A stretch of DNA of 32,567 nucleotides from positions 1 through 32,567 of the forward strand of contig JAFWQT010000064.1 of the NCBI GenBank assembly GCA_017508965.1, written 5' to 3'. Source of the stretch: Prevotella sp. Lineage in GTDB: Bacteria > Bacteroidota > Bacteroidia > Bacteroidales > Bacteroidaceae. Every line of letters starts with the position of its first letter. The first letter of the stretch is position 1. A model generated the notes under the pieces. The model searched no databases. It had not been told where the DNA came from and saw only the letters and a program-made list of their open reading frames with translations. Both the position numbers and the translations under genes were made by a program. Below, piece after piece: positions 22,104-28,727 of this stretch.

Positions 22104-23174
22104 ATGGACTACCATCTGAAGCTGAAACAGCGTGTGGCACTCGAGATGGAACGTGTCATCCGGCGCGACATCATCAACCGCCACCCACTCCGACAGCTGT
22201 TCTGGGAGTGTACGCTGCGCTGCAACATGCATTGCCGCCATTGCGGGAGCGACTGCCGGAAGGTGATGACCACACCCGACATGCCGCGGCAGGACTTCTT
22301 CGGCGTGCTCGACAATGTGGCAGCCAACACCGATCCTTCGAAGGTATTCATCATCGTCACCGGAGGCGAGCCGCTCATGCGCGACGACCTGGAGCTATGC
22401 GGACGCGGATTCCACGAGCGAGGGTTCGCATGGGGAATGGTCACCAACGGATTCCTGCTCACCCCCGAGCGGTTCAGCAACCTCCTCGACGCCCATCTCT
22501 ACACCGTGGCCCTCAGCATCGACGGACTGGCCGACGACCATAACTGGATGCGCGGCCACCCGGAGAGTTTCCACCGCGCCAGTCAGGCACTCGACCTGCT
22601 GGTCGCCGAGCCGCTCATCAAGTTCGATGTGGTCACCTGCGTCAACCGCCGCAACTATCCCCATCTTTCTGAAATCCGCGATTTCCTCATCCAGAAGGGC
22701 GTCAAGGCATGGCGCCTGTTCAGCATCTTCCCTTCAGGCAGAGCCGCTAACGACCCGATGATGCGCCTCAGCAACGAAGAATACCGCGGCATGCTCGACT
22801 TCATCAAGCAAACCCGCAGCGAAGGAGAAATCCACGCCTCCTATGGTTGCTCAGGATTCGTGGGCAACTACGAAGGTCAGGTGCGCGACCTTCCCTTCTT
22901 CTGTCAGGCTGGCATCACCGTAGGTTCCGTCATGGCCGACGGCGCTATCGCTGCCTGTGCCAGCATCCGTTCGGGCTACCACCAGGGCAACATCTACGAA
23001 GATCAGTTCTGGGATGTATGGCAAAACCGCTACCAGCCCCACCGCACCGACGAATGGAAGCGCACAGGCGACTGCGCCACGTGCCGCTTCTTCCGCTATT
23101 GCCATGGCAACAGCCTTCATCTGCGCGACGATGAAGGTCAGCTGAAAGTCTGCCACCTGAAGCGGTTGTTATGA
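22104..23174 (+). CDS. Radical SAM/SPASM protein (possibly TIGR04133-like)
   Basis: This 356-residue protein has the radical-SAM cluster motif CTLRCNMHCRHC (Cys37, Cys41 and Cys44 region), followed by TGGEPLMR (the GGE SAM-binding motif). A C-terminal SPASM region contains cysteines in FFCQAGI, IAACASI, CATCRFFRYCHG and KVCHL for auxiliary 4Fe-4S clusters. Such proteins modify peptides or serve as anSME-like maturases. I recall a Bacteroidetes rSAM/lipoprotein pair (TIGR04133 with a small lipoprotein); this gene resembles the rSAM member, but no lipoprotein is directly adjacent. Two small proteins with a MYGGP motif lie 4 kb downstream. The translation leader is formed by a heptamer element, and the stop codon lies in the first unit of another heptamer run. 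Confidence 0.85.
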   Translation: MDYHLKLKQRVALEMERVIRRDIINRHPLRQLFWECTLRCNMHCRHCGSDCRKVMTTPDMPRQDFFGVLDNVAANTDPSKVFIIVTGGEPLMRDDLELCGRGFHERGFAWGMVTNGFLLTPERFSNLLDAHLYTVALSIDGLADDHNWMRGHPESFHRASQALDLLVAEPLIKFDVVTCVNRRNYPHLSEIRDFLIQKGVKAWRLFSIFPSGRAANDPMMRLSNEEYRGMLDFIKQTRSEGEIHASYGCSGFVGNYEGQVRDLPFFCQAGITVGSVMADGAIAACASIRSGYHQGNIYEDQFWDVWQNRYQPHRTDEWKRTGDCATCRFFRYCHGNSLHLRDDEGQLKVCHLKRLL

Positions 23175-23199
23175 GAAGTGAGAAATGATGAGTGAAAAA
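23172..23199 (+). repeat. TGAGAAG-flavour heptamer array
   Basis: Four units (TGAGAAG, TGAGAAA, TGATGAG, TGAAAAA) start with the TGA stop codon of the radical SAM gene itself. Confidence 0.6.
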
Positions 23200-23231
23200 C
23201 GTCACCCTTTCACATTCTAGAGACTCTTTAT

Positions 23232-23320
23232 GGCACGGATTTCACAGATTTCCACTGATTTTCTTCTGCCAAACAAATAACAGAATTAACAAATCCGTGG
23301 AAATCCGTGAAATCCGTGCC
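23232..23320. repeat. 30-bp inverted repeat between convergent genes
   Basis: GGCACGGATTTCACAGATTT and the following ten bases (23232-23261) pair with 23291-23320, with three mismatches. Each arm is itself a run of GGATTTC-CAC type decamers. Placed between two convergent genes, it may work as a bidirectional terminator. Confidence 0.75.
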
Positions 23321-23338
23321 TAAATATCCGTTTGGGAA

Positions 23339-25381
23339 CTAATTAATCAGATAAATCTTTGTCAAACCATTATAGGTGGCCTTCACCGTGGCGCGGCCTT
23401 CCGTGATGGGACTGATTTCAAACTTCACGCCAGGCACATCCGACGTGGCCTCCAGTTTGCTGCCAGCCTGCAGCGGAGCATAGACTTGATAGCGTATCTG
23501 GTCGCTGTAACCATTCTGGTTGCTGAAACGGATGGGCGTAGCGGGAATACTCAGTTTCTGTCCGTCGGCGGTGAGGGTTACCTGCGGCACGCGGGGAGCC
23601 ACACAGGGATTGCCGGTCTTGCCGAAACCAATTCCGTGAAGGTCGAACAAACCCTGCGGACGCTGGGGCTGCTGAGGTCCGCGGCGCCCCCACTGTCCTT
23701 GTGGCTGCTGGGGCTGCTGCACCTCAGGTCCTTCGGTCACCAGATAGATGGCATGTTTGCCGGTAAGACCTTCAACCGCGGGCACATCTGCAACACAGTC
23801 TATCACGCCCTTGGCTTCTGCGGGCACGTTGATGGTTGCTATCTCCTTACCCTTCCATGGGTCGTCGAGCAGCACGTGAATCTTGAAAGCGCCCTTGCCG
23901 CTGGGAGTGAGGTTCAGGGTCAGACTGGTGCCATTGCCCTTCTTGGTTCCCTCGAAAGCCTTCACACCCTTGGTGTCTTTGGCCAAACCGCCAAATCCAA
24001 AGTATTTGAAACCTACGATGCCGCCGTTCTGGATGCCGGTCAGGTCCATCGAGTTGTTCCACACGTCGTGGTTGTCCTGCATCCAGTTGTTGCTGCCGGG
24101 ACCATACATGAAGCAGGCGTAGCCGGCGCTATAATAATTATAAGGTGGAAGACCGAAAATCTGGAAACCCTCGCTGGTCACTTCGGCACCTGTGTATTCG
24201 TTGCCGTCGCCGGCACGAGCCGTCCACTCGTTGTTCTTCACAAACGGGTCGTAGCCGGTGATGGTCACCCGTCCGCCCTTGGCCACGGGTTTCTTGTCCC
24301 AAGTAATCTTCACCGGGGCCACCATCGACTGCCGGGCATTGCCAAAACCGCGTGGCGGACGGTGATAGAACACATACCACTGGCCGTTAATCTCCTGCAG
24401 CGAACCATGGGTGTTGTGTCCGGCATTGGTGGTGATGAGTTTCGAACCATCCTCGTTGAGCACCACGCCGCGAGAGTCTACCAGCACGCCGCCGCTTCGC
24501 CACGGACCCAGCGGAGAGTCGCCGTAGGCATAGCGCAGGGCCGAGTTGGTGTTGCCCAGTCCGTATTCCTTACCAGAATAGCCGCTGAACACCATCACAT
24601 ATTTATTGCCCACCTGACGAATGGACGATGCCTCGAAGAAATTAAAGTCGAGCGGGTTCTGTCCCTTGTAAAGTGCTTTGTATTCCGAGCCTTCCTTATC
24701 GAGCAGACGGCCGTCGGCACTGCTGGCGGGAATGAAGGGGTCGATGAGTTCGGTGCCCGGACGCTTCGAGTACATGGTGTTCTGGTCGAGCTCGCAGGCC
24801 GTGGAGTGCTGGAATCCGTAGAACACGTAGGCACGGAATCCCTTGTCGTAGTCCTTGTCCTTTTTGTCGGTTATCTTCTCGATAAACACCGAAGGGTCGA
24901 AGTCGATGAGCGAGCCATCCACGCAGCGCGTGCCGTCGGGGGTCAGGTTCACGGGCGTGAACGGACCGTCGGGGCGGTCGCTCTTGCACACCATGGCTAT
25001 GCGTCCCCAGCCGCGGCTGTGGGGATACAGCCAGTAGGTCTTCTTGCCCGTCAGCCGTTCAACGGTCTCCACCAGGTCGGGGGCGAACATCGTGTCCCAT
25101 TGTCCGTTGACAAACCAAGTAAAGATGGGACCTTCGTCGCGCCACTTGCTCAGGTCTTCCACCGGAGCCGACCACATACGGATGTCGGGACCGCAATAAG
25201 CGCTGTAGGTCACGTCGTGCGAACCGATAATGTAGGCACGCAACTTCCCGGGATTATCGGGGTCTTCAAACACGCGGGGCTCGCCGTCGGGCACATGCTC
25301 CCACAGGGGCAGATAAGGGTTTTGGGCTTGCGCCGATGCTACGGTAATAACCAGCATCAGGCTAAGAAACAGTCTTTTCAT
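23339..25381 (-). CDS. Secreted GH43-family glycosidase
   Basis: This 680-residue enzyme has a signal peptide (MKRLFLSLMLVITVASAQAQ). The N-terminal part is a five-bladed GH43-type domain: DPD near residue 42, MFAPDLVE (the pKa-modulating Asp), FFEASSIRQ (the probable general acid Glu) and HGSLQEINGQWYVFYH late in the domain. A beta-sandwich that resembles CBM6 follows (GIVGFKYFGF, GKHAIYLVTEG). A Gln/Pro-rich linker of about 25 residues then leads to a C-terminal beta domain. GH43 enzymes act on arabinan, xylan or related plant glycans; the exact substrate cannot be read. It is monocistronic on the minus strand with a good promoter, and no SusC/SusD pair is present in the window. Confidence 0.88.
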   Translation of the reverse strand: MKRLFLSLMLVITVASAQAQNPYLPLWEHVPDGEPRVFEDPDNPGKLRAYIIGSHDVTYSAYCGPDIRMWSAPVEDLSKWRDEGPIFTWFVNGQWDTMFAPDLVETVERLTGKKTYWLYPHSRGWGRIAMVCKSDRPDGPFTPVNLTPDGTRCVDGSLIDFDPSVFIEKITDKKDKDYDKGFRAYVFYGFQHSTACELDQNTMYSKRPGTELIDPFIPASSADGRLLDKEGSEYKALYKGQNPLDFNFFEASSIRQVGNKYVMVFSGYSGKEYGLGNTNSALRYAYGDSPLGPWRSGGVLVDSRGVVLNEDGSKLITTNAGHNTHGSLQEINGQWYVFYHRPPRGFGNARQSMVAPVKITWDKKPVAKGGRVTITGYDPFVKNNEWTARAGDGNEYTGAEVTSEGFQIFGLPPYNYYSAGYACFMYGPGSNNWMQDNHDVWNNSMDLTGIQNGGIVGFKYFGFGGLAKDTKGVKAFEGTKKGNGTSLTLNLTPSGKGAFKIHVLLDDPWKGKEIATINVPAEAKGVIDCVADVPAVEGLTGKHAIYLVTEGPEVQQPQQPQGQWGRRGPQQPQRPQGLFDLHGIGFGKTGNPCVAPRVPQVTLTADGQKLSIPATPIRFSNQNGYSDQIRYQVYAPLQAGSKLEATSDVPGVKFEISPITEGRATVKATYNGLTKIYLIN

Positions 25382-25428
25382 ATAGGCTTGATGTTAAGAA
25401 TTGATACTATTCCATTGTCGAAACATTG

Positions 25429-25459
25429 CAAAGATACAAGAAAATCGCCTCTTCGCAAT
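25429..25459 (-). promoter_or_regulatory. GH43 gene promoter
   Basis: Minus strand ATTG (25456-25459), a 19-nt spacer and TATCTTTG (25429-25436) lie 47 bp before the ATG. Confidence 0.6.
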
Positions 25460-25532
25460 GTCATTATGTTCAATAGTTATTTCAACATGTAAACACCAGC
25501 CAATATGATACAATCAGCTATCTTTTTGTGAC

Positions 25533-25568
25533 AAATAAAGGTAAAAAAGTAAAAAGGTAAAAAGGTCA
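25533..25568 (+). repeat. AAGGTAAAA short tandem array
   Basis: Units AAAGGTAA, AAAAGTAA, AAAGGTAA and AAAGGTC repeat with period 7-8 and run up to the stop of the minus-strand lipoprotein gene. Confidence 0.5.
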
Positions 25569-26093
25569 ATTTTGCTGAATGATGTTCACCATTACGTTCT
25601 TGGCATAGAATTTGGAGCACAGGCCCCAATAATACATATTTGTGACAACATCATAATGACTGTCGGCCGAATTCACATAGAGATTCAGCACCACACAATT
25701 GTATCCCCTGCGAATCGTGAACTTCTCGGCATAGCAGGAACTGTGGCTCATGCGTTGCTGGCCCACCACGAGTGTATAGGCGTTGAAGTCGATCGCCGGA
25801 AGTTCCCTTTCGCCATCATAATATTTCTCAAGTTCCTGCTTGCTGTTGATGATACGGCAGACGTTCTGGTTAGAGCCCACGAAGAAGCCTGGTGAGAGAC
25901 TGCCCGACATTTTGGGCAGCTCGGTATTGAAAAAAGCCACGATATCGCTGCTAACCGCCGATTCCGCAATTACGGGAATGGACGTATCTTCGCCACTTCC
26001 GCTGTCATCATCGTCGCTGCCGCTGCATCCTGCCAGTCCTGCTGCCATAAGAATCACAGCCAAGAACAGCCAAAACGTTTTCTTCATATCCAT
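25566..26093 (-). CDS. Lipoprotein of unknown function (PrcB_C-like?)
   Basis: This 175-residue protein has a lipoprotein signal (MDMKKTFWLFLAVILMAAGL then AGC). The cysteine is followed by an acidic SGSDDDD stretch, consistent with outer-membrane or surface export in Bacteroidetes. The mature domain includes IINSKQELEKYYDG and IDFNAYTLVVGQQRMSHSSC. The pattern 'stress-on-IDF-then-Y-x-LV' resembles the protease-complex-associated PrcB_C domain, but this is a weak match by eye. A start at the third codon (MKK) is equally possible. A -7 element TACCTTTG at 26120-26127 precedes it on the minus strand. No operon partner is visible. Confidence 0.72.
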   Translation of the reverse strand: MDMKKTFWLFLAVILMAAGLAGCSGSDDDDSGSGEDTSIPVIAESAVSSDIVAFFNTELPKMSGSLSPGFFVGSNQNVCRIINSKQELEKYYDGERELPAIDFNAYTLVVGQQRMSHSSCYAEKFTIRRGYNCVVLNLYVNSADSHYDVVTNMYYWGLCSKFYAKNVMVNIIQQN

Positions 26094-26119
26094 ACGTTGT
26101 CTTTGTTTCCTTATAAATG

Positions 26120-26127
26120 CAAAGGTA
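26120..26127 (-). promoter_or_regulatory. Lipoprotein gene -7 promoter element
   Basis: Minus-strand TACCTTTG lies 26 bp before the ATG at 26093. The -33 region is poorly conserved. Confidence 0.5.
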
Positions 26128-26287
26128 AAGAAAAAAACTATCTGCCTGCTACGATTGCCGTTTATTTTCAGAACAATTAACTGTTCAACGTTTCAACCTA
26201 AGGACAAAAATCGGCACCCCTCCCCCGATTTGTCTCAACAACGCCTCTTAGTCTCAACAATTTAGGAAGAAAACAGCCAAAAAACAA

Positions 26288-26316
26288 TTGCGGCAAGGAA
26301 GAAACGCGTACCTTTG
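26288..26316 (+). promoter_or_regulatory. Promoter-like site with no gene after it
   Basis: TTG (26288-26290), 18 nt and TACCTTTG (26309-26316) read to the right into a region with no protein gene for over 500 bp. It could drive the candidate RNA. Confidence 0.45.
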
Positions 26317-26321
26317 CATCA

Positions 26322-26475
26322 GAAAAAAAACAAAGACCACCAAAACACGCGACAGACTAATATTTAGATTAAACAAAATTGAATGAGTAATAGTTAATAG
26401 TTTTTAGGTTAGTAGAATATCGTTTCTATGAGTGGTCCCCGGGGCGAGAGCCTCGGGGGCCGCTCATTTAACATC
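26322..26475 (+). ncRNA. Candidate structured RNA ending in a strong hairpin
   Basis: A transcript from the promoter-like site would run through an A-rich leader. It would then reach a 16-bp stem (26430-26445 with 26450-26465) closed by GAGA, a GNRA tetraloop. All 16 positions pair on the plus-strand RNA, three as G-U, whereas the opposite strand would have A-C mismatches at those three. This supports function as plus-strand RNA. No T tract follows. I do not recognise a known RNA family. The ends are estimates. Confidence 0.35.
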
Positions 26476-26530
26476 TTCCAAAGGGCAAAAAACGGCTTCG
26501 TTTCCGATTTTCGGTCAAAAATAGGGGGTT

Positions 26531-26574
26531 CGGTAGTAGGAAGGTAGTAGGTAAAACGCCTCTTCCTACTACCG
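26531..26574. repeat. 13-bp perfect inverted repeat
   Basis: CGGTAGTAGGAAG and CTTCCTACTACCG are separated by 18 nt that repeat GTAGTAGG. A further GTAGTAGGTA copy lies near 26609. Confidence 0.7.
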
Positions 26575-26667
26575 ATAACAGACTAATACTCAACGCTTTA
26601 AAGAAAAAGTAGTAGGTATAGGGGGTAAAAATCTTTTTTCGCGTATGGAGGAATCATCATACCGACT

Positions 26668-26752
26668 ACAAACTAAGTTAGTTTGTACGTCAAATAATGA
26701 TTATTTGCATGTCATTTAATAGGTTTTTGATGAACAAACTAAATTACTTTGT
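26668..26752. promoter_or_regulatory. Two operator-like palindromes
   Basis: ACAAACTAA-G-TTAGTTTGT (26668-26686) is a perfect palindrome. ACAAACTAA-A-TTACTTTGT (26734-26752) has one mismatched pair. Their centres are 66 bp apart and lie upstream of the small coiled-coil protein gene. They look like binding sites of a dimeric regulator, whose identity is unknown. Confidence 0.5.
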
Positions 26753-26838
26753 ACCAGTTCTGTCTGTTGGTTCGCCTGAACGGCGGTAGGCTGACAATTC
26801 TTTTGGCTTACATCCATTGCCGATTGAAAAATAATTAG

Positions 26839-26846
26839 TATATTTG
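26839..26846 (+). promoter_or_regulatory. -7 promoter element of the coiled-coil protein gene
   Basis: TATATTTG lies 26 bp before the ATG at 26873, with ATTG 19 nt upstream (26816-26819). Confidence 0.5.
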
Positions 26847-26872
26847 CGGCAGAATAAAAATACGTCTGAGAT

Positions 26873-27280
26873 ATGAAAAAGAAATTTTTCTCCGTGGCCA
26901 GCATTGCCTGCGCCGCCGTGATTGCCGGTCTGGGCTTCGGCTCTTGCAAGACCGGTAAGCTGGCTGCCCGCGAGCGTGCAGCACTGGGCCAGAGGGTTGA
27001 CTCGCTGAACGGCAGACTCTCGGAACTGATGTTCCAGATTAGCGAGATGCACGCTCATCTGGAGGCCGTGAAGCAGCAGACCATGCTCACCATGTATGGC
27101 GGACCGAATATGACTCAGGAAGAGCGCGAACGGATGATGAGGGCCGTCAGGGAGAAAGAGGAGGCTGCCCGGAAGGAGGCCCAGGCCATTGAGGGCCGAA
27201 TCGCAGAACTGCAGAATGAAGAGGCTTCCACAAGGGCCAAGCTGGAAGACACGCTGATTGTGCTGGGAAGTAGGAGATAA
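26873..27280 (+). CDS. Small coiled-coil lipoprotein with MYGGP motif
   Basis: This 135-residue protein begins MKKKFFSVASIACAAVIAGL and then GFGSC, a lipobox-like site with Cys26. The mature part is highly charged, with heptad-like runs from residue 32 (RERAALGQRVDSLNGRLSEL) and again from residue 80 (EKEEAARKEAQAIEGRIAEL), suggesting a coiled coil. A TMYGGPNM motif sits in the middle and recurs in the next, shorter gene. It may be an envelope spacer or scaffold protein; no family is recognised. GC-rich repeats follow its stop within four bases. It has its own promoter and two operator-like palindromes upstream. Confidence 0.7.
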   Translation: MKKKFFSVASIACAAVIAGLGFGSCKTGKLAARERAALGQRVDSLNGRLSELMFQISEMHAHLEAVKQQTMLTMYGGPNMTQEERERMMRAVREKEEAARKEAQAIEGRIAELQNEEASTRAKLEDTLIVLGSRR

Positions 27281-27283
27281 AAG

Positions 27284-27332
27284 GACCCACCCCAGCCACG
27301 GACCCACCCCAGCCCTCCCTATAGGGAGGGAG
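27284..27332. repeat. GC-rich PLPKGG-type palindrome with partial duplication
   Basis: GACCCACCCCAGCC appears twice. The second copy continues into the full CCCTCCCTATAGGGAGGGAG core. Confidence 0.8.
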
Positions 27333-27385
27333 CAAATAGTGATGGAGGCAGGGGGAGTACGAAGGAAGATTATAAATAATATATA

Positions 27386-27586
27386 ATGAAGAAGAAACTG
27401 TTATTTGTGGCGGGTGCCGTCTGTGCTTTCCTGCTTTCGCTCGTAGGATTCAACTCTTGTAGAAACCATGAGCGGGTGGAATGCATGTACGGTGGTCCCT
27501 CGATGTTCGAACAAGAACACAAAGAACTGGCCGACTCTATTGAAAAAAAGACCCACCCCCAACCCCTCCCGAAGGGAGGGGAGTAG
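27386..27586 (+). CDS. Short MYGGP lipoprotein, C terminus replaced by repeat (probably truncated)
   Basis: This 66-residue ORF starts MKKKLLFVAGAVCAFLLSLV, then GFNSC (lipobox-like), and has VECMYGGPSMFEQEHKEL. After DSIEKK the last eleven residues are THPQPLPKGGE followed by TAG, supplied entirely by a GC-rich palindrome. The natural C terminus is therefore lost or the family is very short. It is related to the preceding gene by the MKKK start, the lipobox and the MYGGP motif. The leading part resembles, from memory, small lipoproteins paired with radical SAM proteins in Bacteroidetes. Such a pairing with the gene at 22104 is speculation. Confidence 0.55.
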   Translation: MKKKLLFVAGAVCAFLLSLVGFNSCRNHERVECMYGGPSMFEQEHKELADSIEKKTHPQPLPKGGE

Positions 27587-27651
27587 TTAAAACTGCTGTT
27601 TGTCAGTAATTACTCCCCTCCCTATAGGGAGGGACTGGGGGTGGGTCTTTT
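27546..27651. repeat. MITE-like element of 106 bp with about 40-bp terminal inverted repeats
   Basis: Both ends read AAAAGACCCACCCCCA inward. Each arm contains its own CCCTCCC-GGGAGGG core and ends GGGGAGTA. The unique centre is about 25 bp. No transposase is encoded, and no clear target-site duplication was found by eye. Confidence 0.8.
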
Positions 27652-27690
27652 GGGGTGGGTCCGTAGGTTCGTTGGACCGGATTTTCTTTT

Positions 27691-28551
27691 TTATTCCTCC
27701 GGTGCCTTATCAATCAGCTCCATGAACTCGTCGAGCTTCGGAGTGATGATAATCTGGGTGCGGCGGTTACGCTGCTTGCCAATCTCGGTGTCGTTGGTAG
27801 CCAGGGGGTTATATTCGCCACGGCCACCGGCGGTCAGGCGCTTGGGATCCACACCGTAGTCGTTCTGCAAAGCCTGAACAACAGAGGATGCACGCAGACA
27901 AGAGAGGTCCCAGTTGTTGCGGATGTTCTCGCGCGAGATGGGCACATTGTCGGTGTTACCCTCGATGAGCACGTCGTAGTCCTTGTAGTCCTTGATAATC
28001 TTGGCAATCTTGCTCAGCGTCTCAGCAGCACGGCTGTTGATTTCGTAAGAACCGCTCTTGTAGAGCATGTTGTCGGCCAGCGAGATATAGACCACGCCCT
28101 TGAGCACCTGCACGTCGACTTCCTTCAGCTCTTCCTTCGAGAGCGAACGGGTAAGGTTGTTGGTGAGCACCATGTTCAGCGAGTCGCTCTTGGTCTTCAG
28201 GTCGGTCAGATGGCGGATATACTGGTTCGACTCGTTGATCTGGTCTACCAGTTTCTCGATAGAGATATTGTTCTGGCTGCTGTTGGCCAGACTCTTGTCG
28301 AGCGAGCGCTGCAAGCGGTTATAGGCCGACTTTTGCTGTGCGAGCTGCTCTTCGAGAGAGGTCACTCGGGCATTGGCGGCAGCCAGCTGCTCCTTGGTCA
28401 CCTGATAGCTGGTGTTCAGTTCCTTGTTCTCGTTCTGCAGGTTCTGGTTGTCCATCCTGCAATTCTCGAGGTCTTTCTTGCTGGCGCAGCTGCTCACGAG
28501 CAGGGCTCCGGCCAGCAGGGTCATCGTCAGAATGTTCTTTTTCATGTTCAT
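27691..28551 (-). CDS. OmpA-family lipoprotein
   Basis: This 286-residue envelope protein has a lipoprotein signal ending VSSC near residue 22. A long coiled coil runs from about residue 25 to 120 (many N, Q, E, L heptads, such as VTSLEEQLAQQKSAYNRL), and a C-terminal OmpA/MotB domain follows. The peptidoglycan-binding features are visible: IEGNTDNVPI, the NWDLSCLRASSVVQAL helix and GGRGEYNPLATNDTEIGKQRNRR. It probably anchors the outer membrane to peptidoglycan. It is a single gene with an excellent promoter, divergent from the aminopeptidase gene. Confidence 0.92.
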   Translation of the reverse strand: MNMKKNILTMTLLAGALLVSSCASKKDLENCRMDNQNLQNENKELNTSYQVTKEQLAAANARVTSLEEQLAQQKSAYNRLQRSLDKSLANSSQNNISIEKLVDQINESNQYIRHLTDLKTKSDSLNMVLTNNLTRSLSKEELKEVDVQVLKGVVYISLADNMLYKSGSYEINSRAAETLSKIAKIIKDYKDYDVLIEGNTDNVPISRENIRNNWDLSCLRASSVVQALQNDYGVDPKRLTAGGRGEYNPLATNDTEIGKQRNRRTQIIITPKLDEFMELIDKAPEE

Positions 28552-28583
28552 TTTCTATTTAGTGAGTATTCGGATTTCGGGTG

Positions 28584-28614
28584 CAAATTTATTGATTTGA
28601 CGAAACAAAACAAA
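28584..28614 (-). promoter_or_regulatory. OmpA-family gene promoter
   Basis: Minus strand TTTG (28611-28614), exactly 19 nt and TAAATTTG (28584-28591) fit the consensus. Confidence 0.7.
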
Positions 28615-28688
28615 CAAAGTTTCGTCCGATTATGGAATTTTAACCGTGGATATGCCTTTTTTAATGTACTTTTATAAGAAGTTTATCG

Positions 28689-28696
28689 TAACTTTG
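28689..28696 (+). promoter_or_regulatory. Aminopeptidase gene -7 promoter element
   Basis: TAACTTTG lies 31 bp before the ATG at 28728. The -33 position is not conserved. Confidence 0.5.
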
Positions 28697-28727
28697 CCGC
28701 GGAATTGACTAATACAGACAAAACAGC

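Larger units (their letters stand above)
26128..26838. other. Non-coding region with candidate structured RNA and palindromes
   Basis: No credible protein gene is seen here. The stretch contains a promoter-like site (26288-26316), a 16-bp GC-rich stem with a GAGA loop (26430-26465), a 13-bp perfect inverted repeat (26531-26574) and two ACAAACTAA palindromes (26668-26752). Confidence 0.6.

Noticed and set aside
23486-25492. 668-residue plus-strand open frame
   Set aside because: It lies antisense to the GH43 gene, whose signal peptide, catalytic motifs and promoter are clear. Long antisense frames are common in GC-rich codon usage.
26352-26588. 11-bp direct repeat ACAGACTAATA flanking about 215 bp
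   Set aside because: It might be a target duplication, but no terminal inverted repeats lie just inside and the motif is AT-rich enough to recur by chance.
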